17,110 nt of DNA from JBGTLA01 sp041744375 (GCA_041744375.1 JBGTLA010000171.1:1-17110), one strand, 5' to 3'. Numbered from the stretch's first letter, positions 7,749-14,204 are shown. Notes: generated by a model not told the origin, from the letters alone. Made by a program: numbers and translations.

Positions 7749-8630
7749 TTGATCGCTCTGGTCGGCCCGACCGCCTCCGGCAAGTCACGCCTGGCCCTGC
7801 AGATCGCGCAACGCTGTGATGCCGAGGTTCTCTCCGTCGACTCGATGCAGGTGTACCGGGGCATGGACATCGGGACGGCCAAACCGACACCCGCCCAACG
7901 GGCGGCCATCCCCCACCACATGATCGACACAGTCGAACCGGAGGCGCCCTATTCGGTCGCCGACTTCCGGGAGGCGGCCCGGGCGGCAGTGGCCGGCTCC
8001 ACCGCCGACGTCCTACTCATCGTCGGCGGCTCGGGGCTCCATTTTCGGGCCCTGGTCGACCCGATGACCTTCCTCCCTTTCGATCCGACCCTTCGTCAGG
8101 AGATCGCGGCCACCGCCGAAGACGTCCTCGTAGCCGAGCTGCTGGCCGCCGACCCCACCGCCGCCGAGCATGTGGACATGCACAACCCCCGTCGGGTAGG
8201 CCGAGCAGTGGAAGCGTTGCGACTGGCGGCCGTCACCCCCAGTCAACGAGCCGCCACCTCCGTGGCACGCCGCTACCGCGACTACGTACCCGAGCTCTCC
8301 TTCGTGGGTTTCGGTGTGGAACGAGCAGGAGTCGCCCGAGCAGTCGACAACCGGTTGCGGGCCATGCGCTCGGCCGGCCTGCTCTCAGAGGTCCGGCGGC
8401 TGGCACCCAGGCTGGGACCCACCGCCCGCGCGGCAGTCGGGTATCGCCAACTGCTCGACGTTGTCGACGGTGCGATCGACGAGGACGCCGGCTTCGAGGC
8501 AGTCCGGCGTGCCACCATGAGGCTCGTGAAACGCCAACGGACGTTCTTCCGCCGCGATCCTCGACTCACCTGGCTCGATGCCGACGCCACCGACAATGTC
8601 GAAGCCGTGATGGCGGCGGTGTCCCCGTGA
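7749..8630 (+). CDS. miaA: tRNA dimethylallyltransferase MiaA
   Basis: Protein of 293 residues that transfers the dimethylallyl group from DMAPP to N6 of A37 in tRNA, giving the substrate of MiaB. The P-loop is GPTASGKS (6-13). The conserved substrate-binding segment is VDSMQVYRGMDIGTAKP (30-46). VGGSGLHFRAL (92-102) and GYRQLL (231-236) are family hallmarks, and the C-terminal KRQRTFFRRDPR (261-272) is the usual tRNA-binding basic end. The start is probably the TTG at 7749, five bases after the miaB stop. A CTG at 7740, overlapping the miaB TGA, is a less likely alternative. The TGA overlaps the dapF GTG. Confidence 0.95.
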   Translation: MIALVGPTASGKSRLALQIAQRCDAEVLSVDSMQVYRGMDIGTAKPTPAQRAAIPHHMIDTVEPEAPYSVADFREAARAAVAGSTADVLLIVGGSGLHFRALVDPMTFLPFDPTLRQEIAATAEDVLVAELLAADPTAAEHVDMHNPRRVGRAVEALRLAAVTPSQRAATSVARRYRDYVPELSFVGFGVERAGVARAVDNRLRAMRSAGLLSEVRRLAPRLGPTARAAVGYRQLLDVVDGAIDEDAGFEAVRRATMRLVKRQRTFFRRDPRLTWLDADATDNVEAVMAAVSP

Positions 8631-9364
8631 GGTTCACGAAGATGGAAGGCCTGGGGAACGACTTCGTGGTCATCGAAGGCTCAGATCCGACACCGGCCGA
8701 CGTCGTGAGATGGTGCAGTCGCACCACCGGGATCGGAGCGAACGGTGTACTGGCCGTCGACGAGCAGCCGTCGATGCGGTACTGGAACGCCGACGGTTCG
8801 GTGGCGGAAATGTGCGGGAACGGTCTGAGGTGCGTGGCGCGAAGGGCGGTGGACCGGGGCTGGGCCGAGGCGGGGCAGTGGTTCTCGATCGTGACACCGG
8901 TGGGGCCGCGGCGGGGTCGCGTCGACGGCGACGATGTCACCGTCGAGATCGGACGGGTCGTCCTCGACGACACCGTCGAGGTAAGCGGTCGCCTCTATCG
9001 GCTGGCGTCGGTCGGGAATCCACATGCGGTGCGCATGGTCGACGACCCCGAGTCGATCGCCGTCGACATCGAAGGGCCCGCCGTCGAGTCACACGAGTTG
9101 TTCCCACATTCGGTGAATGTCGAGTTCGTGAGCTTGGTCGGCCCCGCCCACATCCGGCTCCGGGTCTGGGAGCGGGGGGTCGGCGAAACGCTGGCATGCG
9201 GCACCGGGATGGTGGTGGCGGCGGCGGTGGCGGTGGGTACCGGCCCAGGTGAGATCCGCGTCGACGTGCTGGGAGGTTCCGGCCGCGTCTCCTTCCAGAA
9301 GGGAATTGCCTATTTGACCGGGCCGGCGACGACGGTGTACGAAGGGACCTGGCTGCTCACCTGA
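8627..9364 (+). CDS. dapF: Diaminopimelate epimerase
   Basis: PLP-independent racemase of 245 residues that converts LL- to meso-diaminopimelate for lysine and peptidoglycan synthesis. Both catalytic cysteines are visible: C63 in EMCGNGLRC and C191 in ETLACGTG. The KMEGLGNDFVVIEG start, NADGS (54-58) and VGNPHAV (129-135) are conserved. It is shorter than the roughly 270-285 residues usual for DapF, and the common GIGADG reads GIGANG (35-40). The GTG start overlaps the miaA stop. Its 3' end overlaps the 3' end of the oppositely oriented lexA by 8 bases, so no separate terminator fits between them. Confidence 0.94.
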   Translation: MRFTKMEGLGNDFVVIEGSDPTPADVVRWCSRTTGIGANGVLAVDEQPSMRYWNADGSVAEMCGNGLRCVARRAVDRGWAEAGQWFSIVTPVGPRRGRVDGDDVTVEIGRVVLDDTVEVSGRLYRLASVGNPHAVRMVDDPESIAVDIEGPAVESHELFPHSVNVEFVSLVGPAHIRLRVWERGVGETLACGTGMVVAAAVAVGTGPGEIRVDVLGGSGRVSFQKGIAYLTGPATTVYEGTWLLT

Positions 9365-9980
9365 GGCGCCGCAGCACGCTGACGACCTTCCCCAGCACCG
9401 CCACCCCGTCGTCGCGCACCAGGTCTTCGTAGGCCGGGTTCTCGGCGTGGAGAATCACGCGACCGTCGCGCCGGAATAGACGCTTGACGGTGGCTTCTTC
9501 GTCGTCCACCAGGGCGGCGACGATGTCGCCGTCCGCCGCATCGGGTTGCCGCCGCACCACCACCAGGTCGCCGTCGAGGATCCCGGCGTCGATCATCGAA
9601 TCGCCCTTGACTGACAGCATGAAGAGCGGTCCGGACCCGACCAGTGCCTGAGGGAGCGGATAGACGTCCTCGATGTCTTCGCTGGCCAGGATCGGCGATC
9701 CCGCCGCGATGCGTCCCACCAGCGGCACCTGGCGAACGTCGTCGGAATCCGGGAGGGCTGCTGGGGGCGGTCCCAGCACCTCGATCGCTCGCGGTTTGGT
9801 GGGGTCGCGACGGATGGCGCCGGCTTCCACCAGTGACGACAGGTGGCTGTGGACCGTCGAAGGCGACGACAGCCCCACTGCTTCTCCGATCTCGCGCACC
9901 GAGGGCGGATACCCCCGGTCGGCCACCGTTGCTCGGATGAAATCGAGCACTTGCTGTTGTCGTTCGCTGAGCGGCTTCAC
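9357..9980 (-). CDS. lexA: SOS repressor LexA
   Basis: LexA of 207 residues. The N-terminal winged helix includes LSERQQQVLDFI (4-15), YPPSVREIGEAVGLSS (24-39) and the recognition region around STVHSHL. The self-cleavage site is A93-G94 in VGRIAAGSPIL. The catalytic dyad is S128 (GDSM) and K166 (ATVKRL). The start is the GTG at 9978-9980, with GGAGA on the minus strand five bases upstream. A longer in-frame reading to 10097 is rejected because it runs through the promoter and operators. The operators at 10041-10104 show that lexA regulates itself. Confidence 0.97.
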   Translation of the reverse strand: MKPLSERQQQVLDFIRATVADRGYPPSVREIGEAVGLSSPSTVHSHLSSLVEAGAIRRDPTKPRAIEVLGPPPAALPDSDDVRQVPLVGRIAAGSPILASEDIEDVYPLPQALVGSGPLFMLSVKGDSMIDAGILDGDLVVVRRQPDAADGDIVAALVDDEEATVKRLFRRDGRVILHAENPAYEDLVRDDGVAVLGKVVSVLRRLR

Positions 9981-10034
9981 CTTGTCTCCGATACTCGAAC
10001 TGATGTTCCCGACGAGGTTAGCCAACCGTCCGGG

Positions 10035-10063
10035 CCGATACAAACATATGTTCGACTTGACAA
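10035..10063 (-). promoter_or_regulatory. lexA promoter with LexA box 1
   Basis: Read on the minus strand, TTGTCA (10063-10058) and TATCGG (10040-10035) are separated by exactly 17 bases. The spacer holds CGAACATATGTTTG (10054-10041), a LexA box with one mismatch in the right half. The -35 overlaps the -35 of the divergent LysM-gene promoter. The expected transcript starts near 10028, leaving a leader of about 48 bases before the GTG at 9980. Confidence 0.75.
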
Positions 10064-10085
10064 CTGCGAACGGATGTTCGATAGT
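10057..10085 (+). promoter_or_regulatory. LysM-gene promoter with LexA box 2
   Basis: TTGACA (10057-10062) is a perfect -35. After 17 bases comes GATAGT (10080-10085) as the -10. The spacer contains CGAACGGATGTTCG (10067-10080), a full match to CGAAC-N4-GTTCG. The arrangement is the same as at recA: the operator fills the spacer. This makes the downstream LysM gene a strong SOS-regulon candidate. Confidence 0.8.
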
Positions 10086-10090
10086 GACAG

Positions 10091-10104
10091 GGAACACCTG
10101 TTCG
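10091..10104 (+). promoter_or_regulatory. LexA box 3 near the LysM transcript start
   Basis: GGAACACCTGTTCG differs from the CGAAC-N4-GTTCG consensus only at its first base. It begins 24 bases after the start of box 2 and lies at the expected transcription start of the LysM gene. Its position fits roadblock or cooperative repression of the rightward gene. Box 1 to box 2 is 26 bases start to start. Confidence 0.7.
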
Positions 10105-10135
10105 ATCTCTCGGGTCGGGCGAGAAGGAGGAAATG

Positions 10136-10429
10136 ATGGACCTACGGTCGGCCACCAACCTGAAACTGCTCGTTCTCAGGATGCTCGTTCTCATGGCGAC
10201 CATGGTCGTCGTCTTTCTCCTCCTCGCCCGGACCGGAGCCGCCGACGCTCCGCCGCCTCCCACTCAGATCCACGTCGTCGCACGCGGAGACACGTTGTGG
10301 AGGATCGCCTCTCAGGTGGGGTCCCCGGGTGAAGACGTGCGTCCGCTCGTGGCCGCCATCATGGATATCAACGACCTCCAGGATGCCACTATCGTTCCCG
10401 GCCAACAGCTGCGCGTTCCTATCGGTTAG
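10136..10429 (+). CDS. SOS-controlled membrane LysM protein, YneA/ChiZ/DivS-like
   Basis: Small protein of 97 residues with an N-terminal transmembrane segment (about 10-32) and a short Ala/Pro linker. A single LysM domain follows (about 45-95: HVVARGDTLWRIASQ, then IMDIND and IVPGQQLRVP). It would sit in the membrane with the LysM domain outside, touching peptidoglycan. Genes with this build, divergent from lexA, encode SOS division inhibitors: yneA in Bacillus, Rv2719c/chiZ in mycobacteria and divS in corynebacteria. AGGAGG (10125-10130) favours the second of two adjacent ATGs (10136) over the first (10133). LexA boxes 2 and 3 lie in its promoter region. That it blocks division is inferred from position and architecture, not from a recognised catalytic motif. 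Confidence 0.85.
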   Translation: MDLRSATNLKLLVLRMLVLMATMVVVFLLLARTGAADAPPPPTQIHVVARGDTLWRIASQVGSPGEDVRPLVAAIMDINDLQDATIVPGQQLRVPIG

Positions 10430-10450
10430 TCCCGCAGGCCCACGGGACTT
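10428..10450 (+). terminator. Possible terminator after the LysM gene
   Basis: AGTCCCG (10428-10434) pairs with CGGGACT (10443-10449) around an 8-base loop, beginning inside the stop codon of the LysM gene. The following TTCTC is only weakly T-rich, so this is a candidate only. Confidence 0.4.
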
Positions 10451-10500
10451 CTCGTCGGAGGCTGCGATACTGTTGGGGTAACCGGGCGAGGGTTCTTGGG

Positions 10501-11664
10501 ATGCTGCCGACAACATATCGCGGAGACGCCACCATCGATGGCGAACACCTCTCGGCCGAGCTGCGGCTGGACGAAAACCACGTCCGGTTGATCACCGGCC
10601 GCCACGCCGAGCTGTTGAGCTGGCCCCTCGCCTCGGTGTCGGTGGAGGCCGGCCCTAGTGGAGCGTATCGACTCAACGCTGGTGCCGACAGCTTCGAGTT
10701 CAGCCCTCTCGTCGACGACGGCCTCGGCGACGAGATCGCCCTCCGCACCCGGTTCGCCTCCATCGTCGACCCTCCTCAGCAGGTCGGCGAGTCGGCGGCG
10801 TTCATCAGTGACCGAGTCAAGGCCGCCGGGAAAAGGAAGACTCCTGGCAACCAGCGCCGACCCAGTGTTCTCACTGGTGGCGATCTGGCGGTGCGAACCG
10901 CTCTGGTCGTGCTTGGAGTTCTCGCAGTCGTGGTGGTGACGGTGGCGGTGGTCTCGGGGGCGTTCGAGTCGCAGCCGGCCACGGTCGTGGTGGAAACTCC
11001 GGCAGGGGGAGACTCCCCCGCCTCGACCCTTCCCTTCACCGAGGGAGCCCCCAACACTTCTGTCCCGGATCCCCAGCCCACCACGCCACCGGACACGGCA
11101 CCTCCGGCGACAGCGCCGCCCGCCACGGCCCCTCCGGTCACAACCCCGCCGGCCACTACCGCCACGACCGCACCCCCCACCAGCGCCCCTCCAGTCTCGA
11201 TCCTTCCTGCCCTCGATCTCACACCCGAGCAGTTTCGAGCCCAGTGGGACACTATTGCTGCCGGGCTGGATGGCGAGCTCACGGTGGATTCGTTCACCAC
11301 CGATGAAGCCACCTTTTCCATGGATGTCACCGATTTCGTCGGAGTCACCGGAGTGAGGGCGACGGACGGGACCGTTTCGTCCATTCAGCTCGTGGGGGAT
11401 CCGTCCGGCACGGTGACCGACGATCGTCTGGTCATCACCGCCATGGGCATCTCCGTAGCGCTGGCGGCGCCCGACCTCGACCCGGCCGGACGCCGCTCCC
11501 TGCTCGACGCCCTCGGTTTCGATGTGGACTCTCCCTCGTTGGCCGGCCTGGACGGAGTCCTGACGTACCGTGGCTACGAGTACCGGCTCAAATGGGATGA
11601 CGGCGCCCGACTGGTCATCTTCGATGTCGGAGAGATCGGAAACGCCGACACTGCCGAGTCGTGA
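10501..11664 (+). CDS. Membrane-anchored protein with Pro/Thr-rich linker, function unknown
   Basis: I do not recognise a named family. The 387 residues show four parts. A cytoplasmic N-terminal domain (about 1-95) has alternating beta-like segments and a D/E-rich stretch, reminiscent of PH/GRAM-like folds but not provable here. A single transmembrane helix spans about 129-154. A low-complexity linker of Pro/Thr/Ala triplets (about 187-232) follows, typical of extracytoplasmic actinobacterial stalks. The soluble C-terminal domain (about 233-387) contains LTPEQFRAQWDTIA and may be a small-molecule or partner-binding module. A GATACT at 10465-10470 could be its -10. No clear ribosome binding site precedes the ATG. 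It lies between the LysM gene and nrdR, with no evident functional link. Confidence 0.8.
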   Translation: MLPTTYRGDATIDGEHLSAELRLDENHVRLITGRHAELLSWPLASVSVEAGPSGAYRLNAGADSFEFSPLVDDGLGDEIALRTRFASIVDPPQQVGESAAFISDRVKAAGKRKTPGNQRRPSVLTGGDLAVRTALVVLGVLAVVVVTVAVVSGAFESQPATVVVETPAGGDSPASTLPFTEGAPNTSVPDPQPTTPPDTAPPATAPPATAPPVTTPPATTATTAPPTSAPPVSILPALDLTPEQFRAQWDTIAAGLDGELTVDSFTTDEATFSMDVTDFVGVTGVRATDGTVSSIQLVGDPSGTVTDDRLVITAMGISVALAAPDLDPAGRRSLLDALGFDVDSPSLAGLDGVLTYRGYEYRLKWDDGARLVIFDVGEIGNADTAES

Positions 11665-11690
11665 GCGGCGAATAGGCGCCCCGTCATCGG

Positions 11691-11696
11691 TAGGCT
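11691..11696 (+). promoter_or_regulatory. Putative -10 hexamer of nrdR
   Basis: TAGGCT ends ten bases before the nrdR ATG at 11707, and no ribosome binding site is visible between them. This spacing would place transcription initiation at or a few bases before the start codon, suggesting a leaderless mRNA, which is common in actinobacteria. No convincing -35 was found. Confidence 0.45.
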
Positions 11697-11706
11697 GCGA
11701 GTACCG

Positions 11707-12159
11707 ATGCGATGCCCAGAGTGCCACTCAGCCGACACACGCGTGATCGACAGCCGCCCGGCAGACGAAGCCACGGCCATCCGTCGCCGCCGATCCTGTG
11801 GCGACTGCCGGAACCGCTTCACGACCTACGAGCGGTACGACGCGTCGTTGATGATCCGCAAGCGCTCCGGGAATGTGGAGCCGTTCGACCCGGCCAAGCT
11901 GACGGCCGGCGTGGGAGCGGCCCTGGCCGACCGGCCCATCTCCGCCACCGAGGTGTCGGACCTGGTCATGGAAGTTGAGCACGCCATCAAGGGCCTGGGG
12001 CCGATCGTCGAGTCCGAGGTCATCGGACGGGCCGTGCTCGATCGCCTGCGGACCCTCGACGAGGTGGCCTATCTTCGATTCGCCTCGGTGTACAAGGAGT
12101 TTCAGGGCACCGAGGACTTCGAGCGAGAGATGGCGGCCCTGGAGTCAACCGGCGAGTAG
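11707..12159 (+). CDS. nrdR: Transcriptional repressor NrdR
   Basis: Zinc-ribbon/ATP-cone repressor of ribonucleotide reductase genes, 150 residues as usual. The zinc ribbon uses C3, C6, C31 and C34 (MRCPECHS and SCGDCRNRF). The characteristic RFTTYER (37-43) follows. The ATP-cone domain covers about 49-139 and would sense ATP/dATP. The C-terminal AYLRFASVYKEF (121-132) is a family signature. Its target RNR genes are not in the window, and I saw no NrdR box pair. In many actinobacteria nrdR sits next to lexA, as here with two genes between. Its 3' end overlaps the 3' end of the converging gene by 15 bases. Confidence 0.96.
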   Translation: MRCPECHSADTRVIDSRPADEATAIRRRRSCGDCRNRFTTYERYDASLMIRKRSGNVEPFDPAKLTAGVGAALADRPISATEVSDLVMEVEHAIKGLGPIVESEVIGRAVLDRLRTLDEVAYLRFASVYKEFQGTEDFEREMAALESTGE

Positions 12160-13299
12160 GTCCGCTACCTGCGAGCCGGCGGCTGCCAGTTCGGTGTCGA
12201 TGCGAGCAGCCTCCGATTCGAGTAACTCGACGAGGTCGCGGCGCAGCGCGGACACGTCTGCCGCCAACCGGGCCAGCGCCTGCTCGGCCGCCGCGGCGTC
12301 ACCTTCCCGTAGGGCGTCGAGGTACCTCTCCTGCCAGGCCTGGAGGCCCGACTCCCAATCGAGTACCAGTTGAAAGTGGCCGCCGAGTACCTGCGCGGGC
12401 AAGGCCGCGATCGCCTCTTCCACGTCGGCCCGCCAGGCCGCCACGGCTCCGATGGCGTTGGTGAGGTCGACTGCTCCGGGGTCGGAGGGCAGGGCAGGTG
12501 ACAGCAGGGCGCGCTCGGCAGCCGCCCGATACGCCAACAAGCGATTGATCTCGCCGGAAGCGGCCAGCACGTCACCCGACGCCGCCACCGCCACTTCGCG
12601 CCGGCTACCCGGTTGGAGCGAATCGTCGACGGCGCCGGCACTGGCGAACAATTCCCGAGCCGAGCTTTCGGCCGCCAAGACAACAGAGGTGCTGGTGCTG
12701 AGGTCGTCCAGACGATCGGATCCGAGCGCGGCCGTCAACGCCCTGAGATCCTCGATGGATTCGAGAACGAGGACGGCTCCGGATCGCATGGCCACATCGG
12801 CAGCCTCAGCCTGGTGCCCCGGTCGCTGCACCCCGAACCACAGCAAAGCCGCCAACACCGCGGTGGTGATCAAGGTGGCGACCATGGTGGCGGTGCTCAT
12901 CTCTCGCCCGCCCAGCTTGCGGCGCGCCACGACACCAGGCCGCCAGTCGAGGAGGGAGTCGTCGAAAGTGGTGGACTCCCACAAGGACTCGACGAGGGAG
13001 CGCCCGCTCGGGCGGATGGTGGGTGAGGGGGGCGATGGGGAGGGGATGTGGGTCATGGCCGCCCGGGCCACGGCCCGGGGTGGCGGTTTGGGCCGGTCGA
13101 CACGCACCCGATACGGCTCGTCGAAAAAACCCAACAGCTCCATGCCCGGCAGGCGGATGGTGGAGTCACTCTGAACCACGGGAGCGCGAACGGGGGGAGG
13201 GGGACGGCGAGGGATCGAGGTGGTGGGCTTGGTGCTAGGGGCAGCATGACGACCGCGCCGACGATGTCGGGGGCCGACGGTGACTGTAGAGTTGTCCAA
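12145..13299 (-). CDS. Single-pass membrane protein with helical extracytoplasmic domain, unknown
   Basis: No family recognised. The 384-residue reading has a basic, Pro-rich N-terminal region (about 1-100, with RRPPPPVRAP). A short segment with WESTTFDDSLLDW (107-119) precedes one transmembrane helix (about 137-156). The rest (about 165-384) is Ala/Leu/Glu-rich and predicted helical, probably outside the membrane, resembling a sensor-like helical bundle or coiled coil. The start is uncertain: TTG at 13299 gives the longest form, while a GTG at 13179 or an ATG at 13143 would remove 40 or 52 residues of low-complexity sequence. It is divergent from dut, with 50 bases between the longest start and the dut ATG, and its 3' end overlaps nrdR. 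Strong third-position GC supports coding on this strand. Confidence 0.75.
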   Translation of the reverse strand: MDNSTVTVGPRHRRRGRHAAPSTKPTTSIPRRPPPPVRAPVVQSDSTIRLPGMELLGFFDEPYRVRVDRPKPPPRAVARAAMTHIPSPSPPSPTIRPSGRSLVESLWESTTFDDSLLDWRPGVVARRKLGGREMSTATMVATLITTAVLAALLWFGVQRPGHQAEAADVAMRSGAVLVLESIEDLRALTAALGSDRLDDLSTSTSVVLAAESSARELFASAGAVDDSLQPGSRREVAVAASGDVLAASGEINRLLAYRAAAERALLSPALPSDPGAVDLTNAIGAVAAWRADVEEAIAALPAQVLGGHFQLVLDWESGLQAWQERYLDALREGDAAAAEQALARLAADVSALRRDLVELLESEAARIDTELAAAGSQVADLLAG

Positions 13300-13349
13300 A
13301 GATCATCTCCGTGGTGCAGTCCGCCCGTTGACGCCCCACATCGATACAC

Positions 13350-13778
13350 ATGAACATTAGCTTCTGTTTGCTCGATCCCGAACTATCTCCGCCGACACAG
13401 GCCCATGCGGGCGATGCCGGCTGGGACCTGGTGGCAGCCGCACCGGTCACGTTGGCGCCGGGCGAGCGATCGGCGGTACCCACCGGGCTGGCGGTCGCCA
13501 TTCCTCCCGGGCACGCCGGATTGGTCTTGGCCCGTTCCGGGCATGCCCGACGCCACGGCGTGGGCGTCGTGAACGCCCCGGGACTCATCGACTCGGGATA
13601 TCGGGGCGAAGTGACGGTGTTGCTCATCAACCACGGGAGCGAATCGGTGTCGTTCGGTCGGGGAGATCGGGTCGCTCAGTTGGTGATCGTGGCGGTGCCT
13701 GAGGTGAAATGGTCCGCGGTGGAGCGTCTCGACGAGTCCGTCCGAGGGGTGGGAGGTTTCGGCTCGACCGGCGCCTGA
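13350..13778 (+). CDS. dut: dUTP diphosphatase (trimeric dUTPase)
   Basis: Protein of 142 residues that hydrolyses dUTP to dUMP, keeping uracil out of DNA and supplying the thymidylate precursor. All five trimeric dUTPase motifs are present: GDAGWDL (21-27), ARSGHA (61-66), GLIDSGYRGEV (78-88) with the catalytic-water aspartate D81, GDRVAQLVI (105-113) and RGVGGFGSTG (132-141). Motif 2 has ARSGHA where PRSGLA is common. The ATG at 13350 has no evident ribosome binding site; a TAGAGT at 13287-13292 may be its -10, implying a leader of roughly 50 bases. A tRNA cluster follows 43 bases downstream. Confidence 0.95.
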   Translation: MNISFCLLDPELSPPTQAHAGDAGWDLVAAAPVTLAPGERSAVPTGLAVAIPPGHAGLVLARSGHARRHGVGVVNAPGLIDSGYRGEVTVLLINHGSESVSFGRGDRVAQLVIVAVPEVKWSAVERLDESVRGVGGFGSTGA

Positions 13779-13783
13779 ACCGT

Positions 13784-13811
13784 TTGGTTGAGTAAGGCGG
13801 CCCGCTAGACT
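13784..13811 (+). promoter_or_regulatory. Putative promoter of the tRNA cluster
   Basis: TTGGTT (13784-13789) and TAGACT (13806-13811) are separated by 16 bases, and the first tRNA begins ten bases downstream. The -10 matches the TAGnnT form seen at recA and nrdR. Confidence 0.5.
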
Positions 13812-13821
13812 TTCGGGTCTC

Positions 13822-13895
13822 GCGGAAGTAGCTCAGTTGGCTAGAGCGCAACCTTGCCAAGGTTGAGGTCGCGGGTTCGAATCCCGTCTTCCGCT
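13822..13895 (+). tRNA. tRNA-Gly (GCC)
   Basis: A complete cloverleaf folds by eye. The acceptor GCGGAAG pairs with CTTCCGC, and the D arm is GCTC...GAGC. The anticodon stem is CAACC/GGTTG with loop TTGCCAA, giving anticodon GCC at 13856-13858. The T arm contains TTCGAAT. The discriminator is T, as usual for bacterial tRNA-Gly. CCA is not encoded. Confidence 0.97.
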
Positions 13896-13945
13896 CGAGT
13901 CGAGCACGGCCAAGGTGCGCTTCACGTGTACGGTGTGCTGGACAT

Positions 13946-13964
13946 GTTCGTCGCTGCGGCGAAC
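13946..13964 (+). repeat. Hairpin between tRNA-Gly and tRNA-Cys
   Basis: GTTCGTCG (13946-13953) can pair with CGGCGAAC (13957-13964), including one G-U pair, around a CTG loop. It lies four bases before tRNA-Cys and may be a processing element of a polycistronic tRNA transcript. The half-sites are in the wrong order for a LexA box. Confidence 0.3.
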
Positions 13965-13967
13965 GTC

Positions 13968-14038
13968 GGCGACGTGGCCGAGTGGTTAGGCGCGGGTCTG
14001 CAAAACCCGTCACCCCGGTTCAATTCCGGGCGTCGCCT
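13968..14038 (+). tRNA. tRNA-Cys (GCA)
   Basis: The acceptor GGCGACG pairs with CGTCGCC. The D arm is GCC...GGC. The anticodon stem CGGGT/ACCCG holds the loop CTGCAAA, giving anticodon GCA. The T stem is CCCGG/CCGGG with loop TTCAATT. The discriminator T is the known cysteine identity base. CCA is not encoded. Confidence 0.96.
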
Positions 14039-14049
14039 CGACCACCGAT

Positions 14050-14121
14050 GGGCCCTTAGCTCAGGGGTAGAGCGCTTCCCTGACGCGGAAGAAGTCAGAG
14101 GTTCGAATCCTCTAGGGCCCA
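14050..14121 (+). tRNA. tRNA-Val (GAC)
   Basis: The acceptor GGGCCCT pairs with AGGGCCC and the discriminator is A. The D arm is GCTC...GAGC. The anticodon stem CTTCC/GGAAG holds the loop CTGACGC, giving anticodon GAC. The T stem is AGAGG/CCTCT with loop TTCGAAT. CCA is not encoded. It is the last tRNA of the trio and borders the accessory-looking DNA. Confidence 0.96.
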
Positions 14122-14126
14122 CAAGG

Positions 14127-14152
14127 AAACCCCCTCGTCAGAGGGGGTTTTT
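14127..14152 (+). terminator. Intrinsic terminator of the tRNA cluster
   Basis: CCCCCTC (14130-14136) pairs with GAGGGGG (14141-14147) around GTCA. The stem is extended by three A-T pairs, and the 3' arm runs into TTTTT (14148-14152). It starts six bases after tRNA-Val and is the clearest rho-independent terminator in the window. The flanking A-run also allows function in the opposite direction. Confidence 0.88.
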
Positions 14153-14180
14153 CCTTTTGGGGAAGGCTTGCGGGACTTTG

Positions 14181-14204
14181 CCAGGGTGCCTACCAGGGTG
14201 CCTA
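14181..14204 (+). repeat. Tandem 12-base direct repeat beside the tRNA cluster
   Basis: CCAGGGTGCCTA occurs twice head to tail (14181-14192 and 14193-14204), about 60 bases after tRNA-Val. It marks the start of a 468-base stretch (14122-14589) in which I can support no gene. The function is unknown; it could be an integrase arm site or a chance duplication. Confidence 0.6.

Noticed and set aside
9981..10097. N-terminal extension of LexA starting at 10097
   Set aside because: The extra 39 residues would be encoded by the lexA promoter and two LexA boxes. The GTG at 9980 has a good ribosome binding site and gives the family length.
13946..13964. GTTCG and CGAAC half-sites near tRNA-Cys as a LexA box
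   Set aside because: The half-sites are in inverted order (GTTCG first), so they form a hairpin and not a CGAAC-N4-GTTCG operator.
13922..14122. Minus-strand frame of 66 codons with MGPRGFEPLTSSASGKRS
   Set aside because: It is antisense to tRNA-Val and tRNA-Cys. Frames with GFEPLTS are a well-known artefact of tRNA T-arm sequence. The similar frame at 13627-14013 with KTGFEPATS is antisense to tRNA-Gly.
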